A program made the position numbers and the translations under genes. A model generated the notes under the pieces. That model saw only the letters and a list, made by a program, of their open reading frames with translations. It did not search any database and was not told the origin of the DNA. Positions 63,833 to 64,000 of a stretch of DNA of 64,000 nucleotides are shown in pieces; the stretch's first letter is position 1, and the number at the start of each line of letters is the position of its first letter. Source of the stretch: Gemmata massiliana (GTDB taxonomy: Bacteria > Planctomycetota > Planctomycetia > Gemmatales > Gemmataceae); NCBI GenBank assembly GCA_000531095.1, contig HG799465.1, forward strand, positions 117,266-181,265, written 5' to 3'.

Positions 63833-64000
63833 AGCCTGTCCTTCGCCTCCAGCCACCGCTTCGCCAGACTACAAGACGTCCATCACGGGCACCCAGTTGG
63901 TCGAGTCTGGTGCTGCTAATCGCGGGCACCACCCGCACCCTGTTCGCGGTGGTGACCCGGTACTTCCACTTCTCGCACGAGACCGCTCGGCAGGGGGTGT
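63833..64000 (+). other. sequence beyond the linker; open frame to window edge
   Basis: Sequence after the linker should not be assumed contiguous. 63837-63868 matches 61668-61699 (in the S46 gene) with two differences in 32 bases. From about 63868 a frame stays open to the edge: TTRRPSRAPSWSSLVLLIAG then TTRTLFAVVTRYFHFSHETA. It has the look of a transposase N-terminus, but this is only an impression. Confidence 0.4.

Noticed and set aside
1..64000. tRNA, rRNA and riboswitch genes
   Set aside because: No cloverleaf, rRNA or recognised riboswitch fold was seen in the intergenic regions read by eye; a covariance search was not possible.

Overview
The window is high-GC chromosomal DNA from a planctomycete, most likely of the Gemmata group (Gemmataceae). 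The evidence is two DUF1559 prepilin-like proteins, membrane-anchored Hanks-type Ser/Thr kinases, several long Pro/Ala-rich exported proteins of types common in that group, a dispersed set of ribosomal protein genes (rplM-rpsI in one place, an isolated rplC in another), and frequent GTG starts behind good GGAGG-like sites. Most of the window is ordinary chromosomal coding sequence. No tRNA, rRNA or CRISPR array was seen.

Layout. 0-7 kb: an exported protein fragment, a Ser/Thr kinase, a frameshifted membrane protein, rplM-rpsI, an NPCBM-domain protein and a frameshifted outer-membrane barrel lipoprotein. 7.4-14.6 kb: three chemoreceptors (methyl-accepting proteins) with a thioredoxin-like gene between the second and third; all three end in FTEF. 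14.6-17 kb: DUF2891 protein and a class C beta-lactamase-like hydrolase. 17.5-29.5 kb: DEDD exonuclease; a tightly coupled operon of glycosyltransferase, thioesterase and prenyltransferase-like protein; SRPBCC protein; second glycosyltransferase; PpiC-type foldase; zinc peptidase; several exported proteins. 29.8-30.8 kb: rplC. 31-35.4 kb: two inverted copies of a ~310-330 bp repeat enclose an unusual LG-repeat protein with caspase-like features and an exported ankyrin protein-catalase pair. 35.8-49.9 kb: GH16 glucanase, thioredoxin-domain lipoprotein, lspA, a damaged transposase joined to the tail of a luciferase-like monooxygenase, SET-domain protein, DUF1559 plus lipoprotein, kinase, LRR protein, di-haem cytochrome c, cupin. 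50-63.6 kb: degenerate MA-clan peptidase, nucleoside hydrolase-like protein, patatin-like lipoprotein, DUF1559, trpD, lexA, Uma2 nuclease-like protein, S46 peptidase.

Two kinds of signal stand out. Biological: the LG-repeat protein, in which about 90 residues of 5-residue repeats appear to sit between the catalytic His and Cys of a clan-CD-like fold; a tandem GCTAACA motif ahead of at least five genes; a family of intergenic palindromes; and the shared FTEF tail of the chemoreceptors. Technical: an exact loxP site inside what I recall as the 454 paired-end linker at 63791-63832, several likely homopolymer frameshifts, and a 149-bp foreign CHAT-domain fragment between 15-bp direct repeats inside the third chemoreceptor. 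These suggest draft-quality sequence with at least one artificial join, so the final ~170 bases should not be taken as contiguous with the rest.
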